Both the position numbers and the translations under genes were made by a program. The notes under the pieces were generated by a model, which made no database searches, was not told the DNA's origin, and saw nothing but the letters and a program-made list of their open reading frames with translations. From an uncultured Clostridia bacterium (GTDB taxonomy: Bacteria > Bacillota > Clostridia > TANB77 > CAG-508), in contig CAKPAB010000020.1 in assembly GCA_934132805.1 (NCBI GenBank), forward strand, positions 1-23,484: 23,484 nt of DNA, written 5' to 3'. Positions 1 to 8,965 of this stretch are shown piece after piece. The stretch's first letter is position 1. Every line of letters begins with the position of its first letter.

Positions 1-11
1 GTTCACAAAGT

Positions 12-204
12 GGAAGGGTGCCATTTATTTTTTTAGAAATTCTTATGTTGTGTAATGCAGCCGAAAGAATTATCAAAACATATACATATATACAGTTTCT
101 CCGTGAGCATTCCTCAGTTTTTTATTTAAGATTTTCTATTTTTCACTCCAATCAAACGGACGAAATCTCAAATATATACAATTACCCAAAGGGAAGGGGT
201 GCCA
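12..204. repeat. Pair of GGAAGGGTGCCA-type direct repeats around an unassigned region
   Basis: GGAAGGGTGCCA near position 13 and GGAAGGGGTGCCA near position 192 are almost identical and lie about 180 bp apart in the same orientation. The segment lies beyond the 3' end of the calcium ATPase. The left copy can fold weakly (AAAGTGG pairing with CCATTT across a bulge). A 63-codon open frame runs from a GTG in the left copy to a TAA in the right copy, but it has no ribosome binding site and no recognisable motif. I see no convincing gene in 1-221. Confidence 0.35.
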
Positions 205-221
205 CATAAACAGTAATTTTA

Positions 222-2873
222 TTAGCCATGAACAGTAACCGCTTCTTTGCCCTCTGCTCCTTTATTCTTAAAATCTAATTTTTTCTGCAATTCAATAACT
301 GGTACAGGTAGAATAGAAATAGCAACAGTAATAATCCATTGAGTTAAATCTAAAGGAACAACATCAAAAACATTTGCAAAAGCAGGAACTACAACCACTA
401 TAGCCTGAATAAAAATTCCCAAAACAAAACTTCCCACCAAATACTTATTCTCAAAAATTCCAGCTTCAAAAATTGACTTTTCATTTTTCACATTAAAACT
501 ATGAATTAATTCCAAAAAGCCTATTGCTAAAAATGCCATAGTTCTGCCAACTTCTAGTCCATAATACTTATTTCCAACACCAAATGCCACAAGTGTAAGA
601 ACACCTATCATAATTCCTTCAACAATAATTTTATTCCATAAACCATCCGCAAATATTCCTTTTTTACTATCAACTGGTTTTCTTTGCATTATATCTTTCT
701 CAGGCTTTTCTAGTCCTAAAGCAATTGCTGGCAATGAATCTGTAACTAAGTTTATCCACAATAATTGAATTGCAAGAAGTGGTGACTTTAAGCCCAACAC
801 AAGTCCCATAAAAATTGTTACTATCTCACCTATATTTGTTGCAATTAAAAAATGTATTGCTTTTTTTATATTATCATAAATATTTCTTCCCTGTTTTACT
901 GCTTCAACTATTGTTACAAAATTATCATCTGTTAATATAATATCTGCCGCATTTTTGGCAACATCTGTACCATTTTTTCCCATAGCAATTCCAATATCTG
1001 CATTTTTTAAAGCTGGACTGTCATTTACACCATCACCTGTCATTGCAACAACTGCCCCATTACGTTGCCAAGCTTTTACAATTCTAACTTTATGTTCTGG
1101 TGTAACTCTTGCAAAAACCGAATATTTTTTTATGTTTTTTTCTAATTGACTTTGCGTCATTTTATCAAGTTCTTGCCCTGTTATTGCTATGTCTTTTTGC
1201 TCTAAAATCCCTAAATCTTTTGCTATTGCTTTTGCCGTTTCTAAGTGGTCCCCTGTAATCATAACTGTTTTTATTCCTGAATTTTTGCACACCTGAACTG
1301 CTTCTTTTACACCATCTCTTGGTGGGTCTATCATTCCGATTAAGCCGACAAATGTAAGATTGTTTTCGATGTTTTGCGAATCTATTTTATTTGGTAATGT
1401 ATCCACATCTTTATATGCAACCGCAATTACTCTCAATGCTTTTTGTGCCATTTGTCTGTTATCACTTTGAATTTTTAAGTTTTCCAAACTTTTAATTTTA
1501 ATATTATATTGATTTGTCATTTCACTTATTGAATCAATTTGCTTTGTACATTTTTGCAATAGCACATCTGGTGCACCTTTTGTTATAATTCTATATTTAT
1601 TGCCAATTTTGTGAATTGTAGTCATCATTTTTCTATTAGAATCAAATGGAATTTCATTAATTCTTGGCATTGAATTTTCTAATCTATTTTTTGTACTTCC
1701 TATATTTATACATTCTTCTACAATTGCCTTTTCTGTAGGCTCACCATAAACCTGTATTGTACCATTTTCCACATTTATATCACAGTCTGTGCATAATGTA
1801 GCCAATTCCATAATAAATTTTTTATTTTGGCTTCTAACTTCTACAACTTTCATTTTGTTTTGTGTTAAAGTTCCTGTTTTATCCGAACAAATAACACTAC
1901 TGCTTCCAAGTGTTTCAACAGCTGGCAATTTTCTAATTATGCTATTTTTTTTAGCCATTTTTGTAACACCTATTGAAAGCATTATTGTTACAATTGCAGG
2001 TAGTCCTTCTGGAATTGCCGCAACTGCAAGTCCTACAGATGTCATAAACATTTCTATCGGCTCTATGTGTTTTATAAGTCCCATAACAAAAATTATTAAA
2101 CAAATTGCCAAACATGCTAGTCCTAGTATTTTTCCAACTTCTCCAAGCTTTTTCTGTAGCGGTGTTTGTGGTGCTTCATCTTCTATAATCATATTAGCTA
2201 TTTGTCCAACTTTTGTACTCATTCCAGTATCTGTAACAACTGCTTTTCCATGCCCATTTACTGTAATACTAGCCATAAAAGCCATATTTTTCATGTCTCC
2301 TAAAGGAGCATTTTTACTGCATAAAACATCTGCATCTTTTTCTGCTCCCTGTGTTTCACCTGTTAATGATGATTCTTCTATTTTTAAATTATGACTTTCC
2401 AAAATTCTACAGTCTGCAGGTACAAAATTGCCTGCATCTAAAATTATAATATCTCCTTTTACTAAGTCTTCTGCATTGACCTCAACTGTTTTTCCATTTC
2501 TTATTGTTTTGGCAAGTTGTGGTGTCATTTGTTTTAAAGCTTCTATTGATTTTTCTGCCTTTGCTTCTTGAATTACTCCCATTAGTGCATTAAATACAAC
2601 TATTCCTACAATTATTATTGAGTCTACATAGTCATTTTCTCCTTGCATTTTTGATACAACTGCTGATATTATTGATGCTATTATTAGTATTATTATCATA
2701 AAGTCATTAAATTGTTTTATGAATTTTATGAATATACTTTCTTTTTTCTTTTCTTCTAATTTGTTTTTTCCATATTTTTCTTGCCTTTCTTCTACTTCTT
2801 TTTTTGTTAATCCTTGATTTTCATCTGTTCCCAATTGCCTTAACACTTCATCTTTTTTTAATGTTTGCCACAT
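222..2873 (-). CDS. Calcium-transporting P-type ATPase (P2A, SERCA-like)
   Basis: ATP-driven cation pump of the cytoplasmic membrane, probably exporting Ca2+. The 883 residues have the full P2A layout: N-terminal cation-ATPase domain (about 1-70), actuator loop with TGET at 171-174, AIPEGLP in M4 (286-292), phosphorylation motif DKTGT at 331-335, MTGDGVNDSPA hinge, and six C-terminal membrane segments. By comparison with SERCA, the residues of both Ca2+ sites appear to be present: N680 and E683 in M5 (TNIGE), N708, T711 and D712 in M6 (NLVTD), and E788 in M8. Some bacterial relatives lack site I, so two-ion transport is possible here (inference). The start ATG follows AAAGGAGTGAT. The gene stands alone, divergent from the YtaF-like gene. 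A PMCA-type pump is the alternative; there is no long C-terminal regulatory tail. Confidence 0.93.
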   Translation of the reverse strand: MWQTLKKDEVLRQLGTDENQGLTKKEVEERQEKYGKNKLEEKKKESIFIKFIKQFNDFMIIILIIASIISAVVSKMQGENDYVDSIIIVGIVVFNALMGVIQEAKAEKSIEALKQMTPQLAKTIRNGKTVEVNAEDLVKGDIIILDAGNFVPADCRILESHNLKIEESSLTGETQGAEKDADVLCSKNAPLGDMKNMAFMASITVNGHGKAVVTDTGMSTKVGQIANMIIEDEAPQTPLQKKLGEVGKILGLACLAICLIIFVMGLIKHIEPIEMFMTSVGLAVAAIPEGLPAIVTIMLSIGVTKMAKKNSIIRKLPAVETLGSSSVICSDKTGTLTQNKMKVVEVRSQNKKFIMELATLCTDCDINVENGTIQVYGEPTEKAIVEECINIGSTKNRLENSMPRINEIPFDSNRKMMTTIHKIGNKYRIITKGAPDVLLQKCTKQIDSISEMTNQYNIKIKSLENLKIQSDNRQMAQKALRVIAVAYKDVDTLPNKIDSQNIENNLTFVGLIGMIDPPRDGVKEAVQVCKNSGIKTVMITGDHLETAKAIAKDLGILEQKDIAITGQELDKMTQSQLEKNIKKYSVFARVTPEHKVRIVKAWQRNGAVVAMTGDGVNDSPALKNADIGIAMGKNGTDVAKNAADIILTDDNFVTIVEAVKQGRNIYDNIKKAIHFLIATNIGEIVTIFMGLVLGLKSPLLAIQLLWINLVTDSLPAIALGLEKPEKDIMQRKPVDSKKGIFADGLWNKIIVEGIMIGVLTLVAFGVGNKYYGLEVGRTMAFLAIGFLELIHSFNVKNEKSIFEAGIFENKYLVGSFVLGIFIQAIVVVVPAFANVFDVVPLDLTQWIITVAISILPVPVIELQKKLDFKNKGAEGKEAVTVHG

Positions 2874-2982
2874 AGTATCACTCCTTTGTAAATTCGTTAT
2901 TTAAATATATGTGGCTTGTACTTTTTTATTACAATGTAACAGCAAAATTTTTTTGTCATATTATGTTGTAAGAGGTGGTATC

Positions 2983-3564
2983 ATGATAAATTCAGTATTT
3001 TTAGCAATATCTAGTAGCATTGATTCATTAGGAATTGGCATTACATACGGAATTAAAAACACAAAAATATCAAAAATTGGAAAAATTATATTATTTGTAA
3101 TCACATTATTAGCCACATATTTATCAATATTTTGTGGAAATATAATTCAATATATCTTTCCAAAAACTTTTACAAATTTTCTGGGATGTGTGATATTAAT
3201 ATGTATGGGAATATATATATGTATGCAAGCTTCTAAAAAGAAAAATGATTGTCAAAATATATTTAACACCCCTTTGTCATCAGATTTGGATCATTCTAAC
3301 ATTATTGACCCTCAAGAGTCTCTCTATTTGGCTATTGTCCTTTCTTTGGATAGCTTTTGTATTGGTATTTCTGGCTCAATGACTGATATTAATTTGACTT
3401 TGTTTCCTTTTTTGGTAAGTGTTTTGCAACTTGTTTTTCTTAGTTTTGGTGCTTATTTAGGTACTCATATTAGAAATTTTTGTAAGTTGCCACAAAATAT
3501 CTGGTCTTTTGTTTCTGGTTTATTGCTAATTTTGTTTGGAATTTTAAAATTATTTGCTTTTTAA
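2983..3564 (+). CDS. ytaF: YtaF/MntP-like sporulation membrane protein
   Basis: Integral membrane protein of 193 residues with about six hydrophobic segments arranged as two similar halves. Each half starts with a related motif: LAISSSIDSLGIGITYG near residue 5 and LAIVLSLDSFCIGISG near residue 110. This internal duplication, with an Asp in the first helix of each half, is typical of the MntP/YtaF group; MntP members export Mn2+, while YtaF is linked to sporulation and has no settled function. The ATG at 2983 is preferred over upstream starts because AGAGGTGG lies just before it and the protein then begins at the first duplicated helix. The hydrophilic loop between the halves (about 83-108) is Lys- and Asp-rich. 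It is transcribed divergently from the calcium pump. The symbol is by family resemblance. Confidence 0.75.
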   Translation: MINSVFLAISSSIDSLGIGITYGIKNTKISKIGKIILFVITLLATYLSIFCGNIIQYIFPKTFTNFLGCVILICMGIYICMQASKKKNDCQNIFNTPLSSDLDHSNIIDPQESLYLAIVLSLDSFCIGISGSMTDINLTLFPFLVSVLQLVFLSFGAYLGTHIRNFCKLPQNIWSFVSGLLLILFGILKLFAF

Positions 3565-3575
3565 CAAAAAATGTT

Positions 3576-3608
3576 GTATAATTATATTCATCAAACATCT
3601 TAGGAGGT
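3576..3608 (+). promoter_or_regulatory. -10 box and strong RBS ahead of an ATT-initiated frame
   Basis: A perfect TATAAT lies at 3576-3581, with a poor -35 (TTGCTT, 17 bp upstream, inside the end of the previous gene). A perfect Shine-Dalgarno AGGAGGT at 3602-3608 lies about 20 bp downstream of the likely transcription start. No ATG, GTG or TTG follows at a usable distance; the codon seven bases after AGGAGG is ATT at 3615. Confidence 0.55.
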
Positions 3609-3614
3609 AACAAT

Positions 3615-3857
3615 ATTAACCAAAAATCTTTAACAGTATGCGACGACAGAGGGGTAAGTTTCACAATTACCAGCACAGAAGACCGGATTCAGGATTTCTT
3701 AAACTGGATTGCCGAGTACAATCGAGGTACGTATGATGAAACTAAAAATACTGTACATTGTAACAGTACCCTTGATATGAAAGCATGTAATTTAAAATCC
3801 ATACGCATGGATTTACGTGCTAGCCAGCTTACTAAAAAGATGGTAGTAGAAGCTTGA
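3615..3857 (+). CDS. Small unrecognised protein with apparent ATT start codon
   Basis: An 80-codon open frame begins at ATT seven bases after a perfect AGGAGG and ends at TGA 3855-3857, followed by another stop and then an intrinsic terminator. The predicted protein reads roughly INQKSLTVCDDRGVSFTI at its start and LRASQLTKKMVVEA at its end. It looks soluble, has no membrane segment, and matches no family I recognise. In this frame no ATG, GTG or TTG exists between the upstream stop (TAA at 3579) and the RBS; the first in-frame ATG is about 50 codons in. The stretch is visibly GC-richer (about 40%) than its neighbours, which suggests recent acquisition. Three readings are possible: genuine AUU initiation as known for infC, a start codon lost by ATG to ATT mutation, or a base-call error. 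A 32-codon ATG frame at 3638 in another frame lacks an RBS. Confidence 0.45.
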   Translation: MNQKSLTVCDDRGVSFTITSTEDRIQDFLNWIAEYNRGTYDETKNTVHCNSTLDMKACNLKSIRMDLRASQLTKKMVVEA

Positions 3858-3891
3858 TAAATATTAAAATCAAGTATATTGTGTACAAAAA

Positions 3892-3920
3892 GTCGGAGAT
3901 TACCTAATCTCCGGCTTTTT
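3892..3920 (+). terminator. Intrinsic terminator of the small unit
   Basis: GTCGGAGAT (3892-3900) pairs with ATCTCCGGC (3907-3915), including one G-T pair, and is followed by TTTTT. It lies 35 bp after the stop of the ATT-started frame. Confidence 0.85.
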
Positions 3921-3959
3921 ATTTTATTTCTATTCTACATACTGACGTATCACATAGCA

Positions 3960-3988
3960 AAAAGTAGCAAATTTTCACTTGCTACCCT
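3960..3988 (-). terminator. Intrinsic terminator of smc
   Basis: On the minus strand GTAGCAA, an 8-base loop and TTGCTAC are followed by TTTTT, just past the smc stop codon. The convergent terminator at 3892-3920 faces it. Confidence 0.8.
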
Positions 3989-3997
3989 TTATAATTT

Positions 3998-6900
3998 TTA
4001 TTGCTTTAACTTCATAGACAACAACTTAGAAATACCGCTCTCTTCCATAGTAACACCATAAACAGTATCAGCAACCTCCATAGTACCCTTTCTATGAGTA
4101 ATAACTAAGAATTGAGTATGAGCAGTAAACTTTTTCAAATAATCAGCATATCTAAACACATTTACATCATCAAGTGCTGCTTCAATTTCGTCCAATACAC
4201 AGAATGGTGCCGGATTTATTTTCAATATTGCAAATAATAATGCAATTGCAGTAAATGCTTTTTCCCCACCTGAAAGAAGCATCATGTTTTGTAGTTTTTT
4301 TCCTGGTGGTTGTACAGTAATTTCAATTCCGCACTCTAAAATATTTTCTTCGTCTTCTAATGTAAGTTCTGCTTTTCCTCCACCAAATAACTCTGCAAAT
4401 ACTTCTCCAAAGTTTTTGTTTATAACTTTGAATTTTTCCTTGAATTGTTCCTTCATAATTTGAGTCATATCTGAAATTACTTTTCTTAATTTACTCATTG
4501 TATTTTCTAGGTCTAAACGTTGTTCGCTCATAAAGTCATATCTATCTTTTAAGTTTTTGTATTCTTCAATTGAATCTACATTAACACTTCCAAGTTCTCT
4601 AATTTCAGTTCTCAAACTGTTAACTCTTCTTTGTGTTAATGCAACATTTTCTGGTTTTTGATATTGTTCTGCATTATTAGGTGTAAGTTCATATTCTTCC
4701 CACATTTTATTGATAATACCATTAATATCTTCTTCAATTTTTGTCTTTTTAACATCTAATTTTACAAGTTGACCTTTTAAGTCTTCAATTACTTTAAATT
4801 TAGCAGTTATTTCATCTTCTTGTTTTGAAAGTTTTTCACTCTTTTGAGCTCTTTCTTTTTTCAATTCTTCAATTTTTGAACTACTACTATTTACACTTTC
4901 TTTAACCTCTTCTATTTTTTGAAGTGTCTCTTGTATTGATTTTTCTAGTTCTTCATTGTCTTTTTTAATTTGCTCAATTTGTGCATTTTTATTTTCAATA
5001 CTTGTATGTGCATTTTCTAATTCTTGATTAATTCTTTCTTGAATTTCTTGAATTGATGCTTCACTTTCGTCAAATGAAGATACAGAAATTTTCAAATTTG
5101 TAATGTCAAAATTCAAGTCATCAATATATTTTTGGTCATCTTTATTCAATTCTGCAAATTCAGTAATTATTTTAGAAAGTTCTTCATTTTGCTCAACAAT
5201 TTTATTTATTTCAACTTGTAAATCACCTTTTGTTGAAACCGCTTCTTCTTTTTGTTTTTCAAGATTTGCCTGTTCTTCTTTTAGCCTATTCAAACGCTTT
5301 TCAAGTTTTTCAATATTTTCATTTATTGAAATAACCTTTTGTTTTTCAGTTGCATATGTAATGTCAATTTCTTGTAGTTCTTTTTCAAGATTTGCAGATA
5401 ATTCTAAAATTCCTTCAATTGATTCTTCATAATTTTGCTTGTCATTTTCTAGCTTTTGAATTTTAGCCTTTACCTCTTTTATCTCTTTTTCAAGTTTTTC
5501 AATTTCTTTTCCTCTACCCAAAATATTAACAGTCTTTTTAGCAACTGAACCACCAGTAATTGCACCAGATGGATTTATTAAGTCACCTTCTTTTGTTACG
5601 ATTCTAAATGTATATCCATTTTGTTTCGCAACTTTAATTGCAGTATCCATGTTGTCAACAATTACAGTTCTACCAAGTAAATTTAAAATAATTTGTTCAT
5701 ACTTTTTGTCATATTTTACAAGGTCTGATGCAATTCCAATAACTCCACTTTCATTACCTTTTATCTTGTCTAATTTTTTACCTCTAACAGATGAAATTGG
5801 TAAAAATGATGCTCTTCCTAAATTATTTTTTCTTAAATGTTCAACTAATCTTTTTGCATCTGTTTCTGTTTCTGTTACTATATTTTGAAGGCTTACTCCT
5901 AAGCACATTTCAATTGCAGTTTGTAAGTCATCTGGAACTTCAATAATATTTGCTAAAACACCATTCATACCTTTGCCAAGTTCTTTTATATTTTCGCAGT
6001 CTTTAAGCAATGATTTTACACTTTTAATATATCCTTCTTTTTCTTTTTCTGTTTCTATCAAAAATTTTAATCTTGATTCTTTTATTCTCATTTCACTTGA
6101 TAAAATATTTATATTGCTTTCAAATGATTTGATTTTTTGGTTTGCTTCTTCTCTTTGTTTTGCAACTTCATTTAATGAATTTTGAGCTTTATTTTTCTTG
6201 TTCTCAATTTCATTAAATTGCTTTGCAATATCTTCTTTATTAAGACGAGTTCCATCTAATTCAGAAATTGTTGACTGCATTTCTTGTTTTATTTGTGCTT
6301 GTCTTTTTTCAAAGTTTTGATAATTTATGTTTTGAGCATTTATTTCTGATTGAAGTTCATATTTTTTGTCTGTATTCTCCTCTACTGTGTGTTTATATCC
6401 CTCAATTTCTAACTCTTTTGAAGACAATTTTTCTGTCAATTTATCTAACTCTGCTTGTTTTTCATTTAACTCTTTTTCAAACTTTTCTTTATTTTGTTTT
6501 AAGTTATCTTTTTTAGCCTCTTTTTGCTCAATTTCATCTTTTAATTCTTGAATTTTAGAATTTTGCTCTTCAATTTCTTTTAAATATCTATCATTATTTT
6601 CATTATTATTTGCAATTCTAGTCTTTGCAACATTTATATCAGAATTCAATTGTTCAATTTGTTTTCGACTCTCAAAACCTATATTTGACATATTTTCAAT
6701 TGTTTCTGTAATTTCATCAATACTTGATTTTAACTCTTCTTTTAAGATTTTTACTCTTTCTAGTCTGCCTTCTTCATCATTGCATTGAGACTGCATAATT
6801 TCAATGTCTTGTACAACTTTTTCTAAGTCTTGTTTATACTTTTCTATATTGTAAACAAATAGACCAATTTCAATATTCTTCAACTCTTCTCTTAAATTTA

Positions 6901-7546
6901 AATATTTTTTAGCCTTGTCTGCTTGCATTTGTAAAGGCTCTAGATTTCCTTCAATTTCAGATAAAATATCATTGATTCTTAAAAGATTCAATTTTGTATG
7001 TTCCAACTTTTTCTCAGACTCTTGTTTTCTTGTCCTATATTTAACAATACCTGCAGCCTCTTCAAAAATATGTCTTCTATCTTCAGACTTGTTACTCAAA
7101 ATCTCGTCAATTTTACCTTGTCCAATAATTGAATATCCATCTTTACCAATACCAGTATCCATAAACAATTCCAATACATCTTTTAATCTGCATGGAACTT
7201 TATTTATATAATAACCAGTCTCACCACTTCTATAAATTTTTCTTGTAACAGTTACTTCTGTATATTCAATTGGCAACGCACCATCAGAATTATCAAACAC
7301 CAAAGAAGCCTCGGCAAAGCCCAAAGACTTTCTATTTTGAGTCCCTGCAAATATAATGTCTAGAGACTTTGTACCTCTTAATGACTTCATACTTTGCTCT
7401 CCAAGTACCCATCTTATTGCATCTGATATATTACTTTTCCCTGACCCATTTGGCCCTATTACTGTCGTTATTCCAGGCCTTAATTCTAATATTGTTTTAT
7501 CTGCAAAGGATTTAAATCCTTGTAATTCTAATCTTTTTAAATACAT
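3998..7546 (-). CDS. smc: Chromosome segregation ATPase SMC
   Basis: Core ATPase of the bacterial condensin (SMC-ScpAB), which organises and segregates chromosomes. The 1182 residues match the family's usual length. The Walker A motif GPNGSGKSN is at 31-39. Two long coiled-coil arms rich in Glu, Lys, Gln and Asn (about 170-510 and 680-1000) flank a globular hinge (about 515-670, with NPSGAITGGS near its end). The ABC signature LSGGEKA is at 1091-1097 and Walker B FCVLDE at 1115-1120. The ATG follows AAAAGGTGAG. In many Firmicutes smc sits between rnc and ftsY; here neither is beside it, and REP repeats occupy its upstream region. No promoter is obvious next to the start. All key motifs are intact. 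Confidence 0.98.
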   Translation of the reverse strand: MYLKRLELQGFKSFADKTILELRPGITTVIGPNGSGKSNISDAIRWVLGEQSMKSLRGTKSLDIIFAGTQNRKSLGFAEASLVFDNSDGALPIEYTEVTVTRKIYRSGETGYYINKVPCRLKDVLELFMDTGIGKDGYSIIGQGKIDEILSNKSEDRRHIFEEAAGIVKYRTRKQESEKKLEHTKLNLLRINDILSEIEGNLEPLQMQADKAKKYLNLREELKNIEIGLFVYNIEKYKQDLEKVVQDIEIMQSQCNDEEGRLERVKILKEELKSSIDEITETIENMSNIGFESRKQIEQLNSDINVAKTRIANNNENNDRYLKEIEEQNSKIQELKDEIEQKEAKKDNLKQNKEKFEKELNEKQAELDKLTEKLSSKELEIEGYKHTVEENTDKKYELQSEINAQNINYQNFEKRQAQIKQEMQSTISELDGTRLNKEDIAKQFNEIENKKNKAQNSLNEVAKQREEANQKIKSFESNINILSSEMRIKESRLKFLIETEKEKEGYIKSVKSLLKDCENIKELGKGMNGVLANIIEVPDDLQTAIEMCLGVSLQNIVTETETDAKRLVEHLRKNNLGRASFLPISSVRGKKLDKIKGNESGVIGIASDLVKYDKKYEQIILNLLGRTVIVDNMDTAIKVAKQNGYTFRIVTKEGDLINPSGAITGGSVAKKTVNILGRGKEIEKLEKEIKEVKAKIQKLENDKQNYEESIEGILELSANLEKELQEIDITYATEKQKVISINENIEKLEKRLNRLKEEQANLEKQKEEAVSTKGDLQVEINKIVEQNEELSKIITEFAELNKDDQKYIDDLNFDITNLKISVSSFDESEASIQEIQERINQELENAHTSIENKNAQIEQIKKDNEELEKSIQETLQKIEEVKESVNSSSSKIEELKKERAQKSEKLSKQEDEITAKFKVIEDLKGQLVKLDVKKTKIEEDINGIINKMWEEYELTPNNAEQYQKPENVALTQRRVNSLRTEIRELGSVNVDSIEEYKNLKDRYDFMSEQRLDLENTMSKLRKVISDMTQIMKEQFKEKFKVINKNFGEVFAELFGGGKAELTLEDEENILECGIEITVQPPGKKLQNMMLLSGGEKAFTAIALLFAILKINPAPFCVLDEIEAALDDVNVFRYADYLKKFTAHTQFLVITHRKGTMEVADTVYGVTMEESGISKLLSMKLKQ

Positions 7547-7566
7547 TTATCTTCTCACCTTTTTCC

Positions 7567-7626
7567 GGGATTGAGGGACGTTCCTTTTTTTCCCTTTTTG
7601 GAGGGATTAGGGGACGTTCCTTTTTT
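7567..7626 (+). repeat. REP pair (direct copies) upstream of smc
   Basis: Two REP units in the same orientation: GGGATTGAGGGACGTTCC (7567-7584) followed by TCCC, and GGGATTAGGGGACGTTCC (7603-7620) followed by T6. They share the core of the REPs at 12462, 13743 and 19217. They lie only about 20 bp from the smc start codon, so the smc transcript probably runs through them in its leader. Confidence 0.8.
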
Positions 7627-7655
7627 ACTTTCTACATTTTACTATAAGAAATGAC

Positions 7656-7686
7656 AAAAAGCAAGAAAAAAATTCCTGCTTTTTTA
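7656..7686 (-). terminator. Probable terminator of the pilin-like gene
   Basis: On the minus strand GCAGGAA pairs with TTCTTGC (one G-T pair) across a T-rich loop and is followed by TTTTT. It lies about 40 bp past the pilin-like stop codon. The A and T flanks make it potentially bidirectional. Confidence 0.6.
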
Positions 7687-7722
7687 TGTTTTGTTTTCTT
7701 CATACATTTCATCAAAATAAAA

Positions 7723-8859
7723 TCAATCATTCATATACAAAATTGGTCTAAAACCAACATTTTCTTCAACCATTCCATTAGTCACAGCATTACGCAATGC
7801 TAGATAATAATAATCACTATCTACTAATCCCCCTCTAGTAGTTAAGCCTGCTGAAATTCCTCTATGCGTTTCTGTAGTCCACTCTAACAAATTGCTCGCC
7901 ATATCATATATATTACACTGTAAATCTACTTCCGACTCATTTGACAAAGAATTTGTTCCCTTTTCCACATAAGATTTATTAATGCTAATTTGCTTAAAAT
8001 ACTCCTTGTTTGTTCCAAAATTCTGCAAAAATACTATTGCCGTATCCCAAGAATAACTGTTAAACAAATCAGTAACAAAATTTGAATTATTATACATATT
8101 TTGTGATTTTATAACTGCCTCTGATTGTAATATGCTCCCAAATATCACATCATTTCCATTTTCTGTAACTTCACCCTCACTACTTCTCCTTGCTTCATAT
8201 CTTCCAATATAATATCCTCCATTTTTTATAACACTAGCTTTAAATGCATCTATATCCTTTGCTGTTTTATTCCCATAATTAGATTTTTTCAATTCTACAT
8301 AATTATTGATTTCTTTATCATCCAATTCTACTGGTGTTCCATCACTTTCAAAAGTATACCTATTTAAATTTATTATTACAATTTCTCCATCATCCTTTTT
8401 TATATTTCCTACCGGTATCCAAACAAACTGACTTCCATTTGTCGATGTTGGTGTTCCATCTTCTTTTACTGTTGCATCTTCTACAACAATTCCTTTATCA
8501 ACTGTTATCGCATTTTTTGTTGTATCATCTACTACAATTTTAAATCCTGCAGGTACTACAAGCATATTACCATTTTCATCAATTAAACTTACATTCTTAT
8601 CCATACTCAAAACTTTGTTAATTTTTTCAGATGATAATTTTTCTGCCAATTTTTCATTTAGTGTTTTTTCATACTCACTTAATACTACCTCTTGATTTTT
8701 TTCAGCATTTTCCATTTTACTTTTTGCCTCTTGTGCTTTTCCAAATATCCCAGTATTAGTTAAACTCGAAATTGATATTCCTGCCAATATCAACAAAATA
8801 ATTATTGTAATTACTAGTGACACTAATGTTATAGCCGTTTCTTTTTTTCTTCTTTTCAT
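7723..8859 (-). CDS. Prepilin-like surface protein with FGE/SUMF-type C-terminal domain
   Basis: A 378-residue protein with a type IV prepilin-like N-terminus: a basic leader MKRRKKE, then a hydrophobic helix AITLVSLVITIIILLILAG (9-27) of the kind cut and methylated by prepilin peptidase. The usual Gly before the cleavage site is replaced (ETA-ITL). A short Lys/Glu-rich coil (38-75) and a linker follow. The C-terminal domain (about 143-375) resembles formylglycine-generating-enzyme/C-type-lectin folds: FVWIPVG, GGYYIGRYEA, DMASNLLEWT, TTRGG and GFRPIL occur in family order. It is likely a pilus-tip or surface-displayed ligand-binding protein rather than a sulfatase activator, since the catalytic Cys pair of true FGE is not evident. 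The start follows AAAAGGAGGC. Promoter and operator are listed separately. No pilus assembly genes lie in the window. Confidence 0.78.
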   Translation of the reverse strand: MKRRKKETAITLVSLVITIIILLILAGISISSLTNTGIFGKAQEAKSKMENAEKNQEVVLSEYEKTLNEKLAEKLSSEKINKVLSMDKNVSLIDENGNMLVVPAGFKIVVDDTTKNAITVDKGIVVEDATVKEDGTPTSTNGSQFVWIPVGNIKKDDGEIVIINLNRYTFESDGTPVELDDKEINNYVELKKSNYGNKTAKDIDAFKASVIKNGGYYIGRYEARRSSEGEVTENGNDVIFGSILQSEAVIKSQNMYNNSNFVTDLFNSYSWDTAIVFLQNFGTNKEYFKQISINKSYVEKGTNSLSNESEVDLQCNIYDMASNLLEWTTETHRGISAGLTTRGGLVDSDYYYLALRNAVTNGMVEENVGFRPILYMND

Positions 8860-8883
8860 TTTTCTTTTGCCTCCTTTTTTATA

Positions 8884-8923
8884 ATTATAATTTAAAATAG
8901 GGTATTTGTAAATACCTTATTTT
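8884..8923 (-). promoter_or_regulatory. Pilin-like gene promoter inside a 30-bp palindrome (putative operator)
   Basis: On the minus strand TTTACA (8912-8907), a 17-bp spacer and a perfect TATAAT (8889-8884) form a good sigma-A promoter for the pilin-like gene. A nearly perfect palindrome at 8894-8923, arms AAAATA-GGTATTT and AAATACC-TATTTT around a GT centre, covers the -35 and most of the spacer. A weaker plus-strand promoter (TTGTAA 8906-8911, TTTATT 8929-8934, 17 bp apart) could serve the divergent XRE gene, so the palindrome could control both. Confidence 0.6.
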
Positions 8924-8965
8924 AATTTTTTATTCATATTAAAATCTATACTAGAGGTGATTAAT

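Noticed and set aside
18..209. 63-codon plus-strand frame at the left edge
   Set aside because: No ribosome binding site, starts and ends inside repeat copies, and shows no motif or coding bias.
1789..2394. 201-codon plus-strand frame within the calcium ATPase
   Set aside because: Antisense shadow of a well-supported P-type ATPase.
5103..7211. Several Ser/Phe-rich plus-strand frames opposite smc
   Set aside because: They mirror the Glu/Lys-rich coiled coil on the other strand and lack ribosome binding sites.
7723..8859. Diversity-generating retroelement target (lectin-type domain)
   Set aside because: No reverse transcriptase or template repeat is present in the window.
8947..8952. TATACT as -10 box of the XRE gene
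   Set aside because: It directly abuts the Shine-Dalgarno sequence, so a transcript starting there would lack the ribosome binding site.
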